Source: Mucilaginibacter sp. UBA5151 (GTDB lineage: Bacteria > Bacteroidota > Bacteroidia > Sphingobacteriales > Sphingobacteriaceae). From it: a stretch of DNA of 14,344 bases. Below, in pieces: positions 14,115-14,344 of the stretch. The notes under the pieces were generated by a model that was not told the DNA's origin, ran no database searches, and saw only the letters and a program-made list of their open reading frames with translations. The position numbers were made by a program, and so were the translations under genes. The stretch lies in the NCBI GenBank assembly GCA_002413785.1, contig DHXR01000005.1:16429-30772 (forward strand), given 5' to 3'. Within the stretch, counting starts at the first letter, position 1. Each line of letters opens with the position of its first letter.

Positions 14115-14344
14115 ATTTTTTCAAATAGCAGTTCTGGAATTACACTATAGAGTTCACTCCAGGTGGCATGGAGTACTCGAAAACGAGGGAATTACACAGC
14201 CGAATTACTCCTGTTGCATGTCTTCGGCAGGCTCCAAGTCCTCCCAATAGCAATTTTAAGGACCCAAAACATTTACCGTTTTAAGTCAATAAAGAGCCAA
14301 CTTTCGGGTTTTGCTCCTAACTAGGGTTTGGTGAATAAGTCGAC
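14115..14344. other. Degenerate intergenic sequence, no gene recognised
   Basis: GGAATTACAC occurs twice (14136-14145 and 14188-14197), with a related CCGAATTAC at 14200-14208. On the minus strand a frame is open for 46 codons (14280 to TAA at 14142-14140) with no ATG at its start. Another frame reads NCYWEDLEPAEDMQQE and stops, a possible distant relative of the FLEDL tails; the nine bases caagtcctc at 14235-14243 are identical to 5278-5286. I regard this as debris of the same kind as 5219-5945, not as a gene. Confidence 0.35.

Overview
The window looks like the chromosome of a Bacteroidota bacterium, most likely Sphingobacteriaceae (Mucilaginibacter or Pedobacter type). The evidence is a very large secreted protein ending in a type IX secretion (T9SS) sorting domain, an SprB/TIG-like domain style, a TAnnTTTG-type promoter element, and A-rich leaders without clear Shine-Dalgarno sequences. 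No whole rRNA or tRNA gene, CRISPR array, intact insertion sequence or intact integrase gene is visible.

Positions 173-4699 hold five minus-strand genes, read right to left: an SDR oxidoreductase, a ROK-family kinase, a SIS-domain sugar-phosphate protein, a short cobalamin-independent methionine-synthase-like protein, and an UlaG-like metallo-beta-lactamase-fold hydrolase. The first three are packed with gaps of 9 and 4 bases. After a 153-base gap that carries a possible promoter and a small inverted repeat, the last two overlap by one base (TAATG). The enzyme classes suggest catabolism of an amino sugar or modified sugar (oxidation, phosphorylation, isomerisation, lactone hydrolysis). The role of the methyltransferase-like protein is open. 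The ROK protein has lost all three cysteines of the family zinc motif.

Positions 4700-6136 have no convincing full-length gene but are not featureless. They contain several tRNA 3'-end-like (T-arm) fragments, all on the minus strand, stem-loops, a perfect 12-bp purine/pyrimidine inverted repeat, a 57-codon small ORF, and two copies of a short reading-frame end encoding FLEDL(R/K)RLA. A third copy lies at the left edge of the window (1-54) in the opposite orientation. The copies differ mostly at synonymous positions, so they look like remnants or ends of real coding sequence.

Positions 6137-13902 are a two-gene unit on the plus strand. The first gene encodes a 2358-residue secreted protein: signal peptide, six NHL-like blades, a putative Ig domain, thirteen IPT/TIG domains, a seven-motif FG-GAP calcium-binding propeller, three more TIG domains, an Ig-like domain, a four-cysteine module and a T9SS sorting domain. 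The second gene overlaps it by four bases (ATGA) and encodes a lipoprotein with two fibronectin-III-like domains. They are probably made together as a cell-surface adhesive or binding pair.

Positions 13903-14344 hold a strong 14-bp stem-loop (probable terminator), another tRNA 3'-end-like fragment folded into an inverted repeat, and degenerate sequence of the same kind as in 5219-5945. The adhesin locus is therefore bracketed by tRNA-derived debris, which suggests past integration events at this spot.
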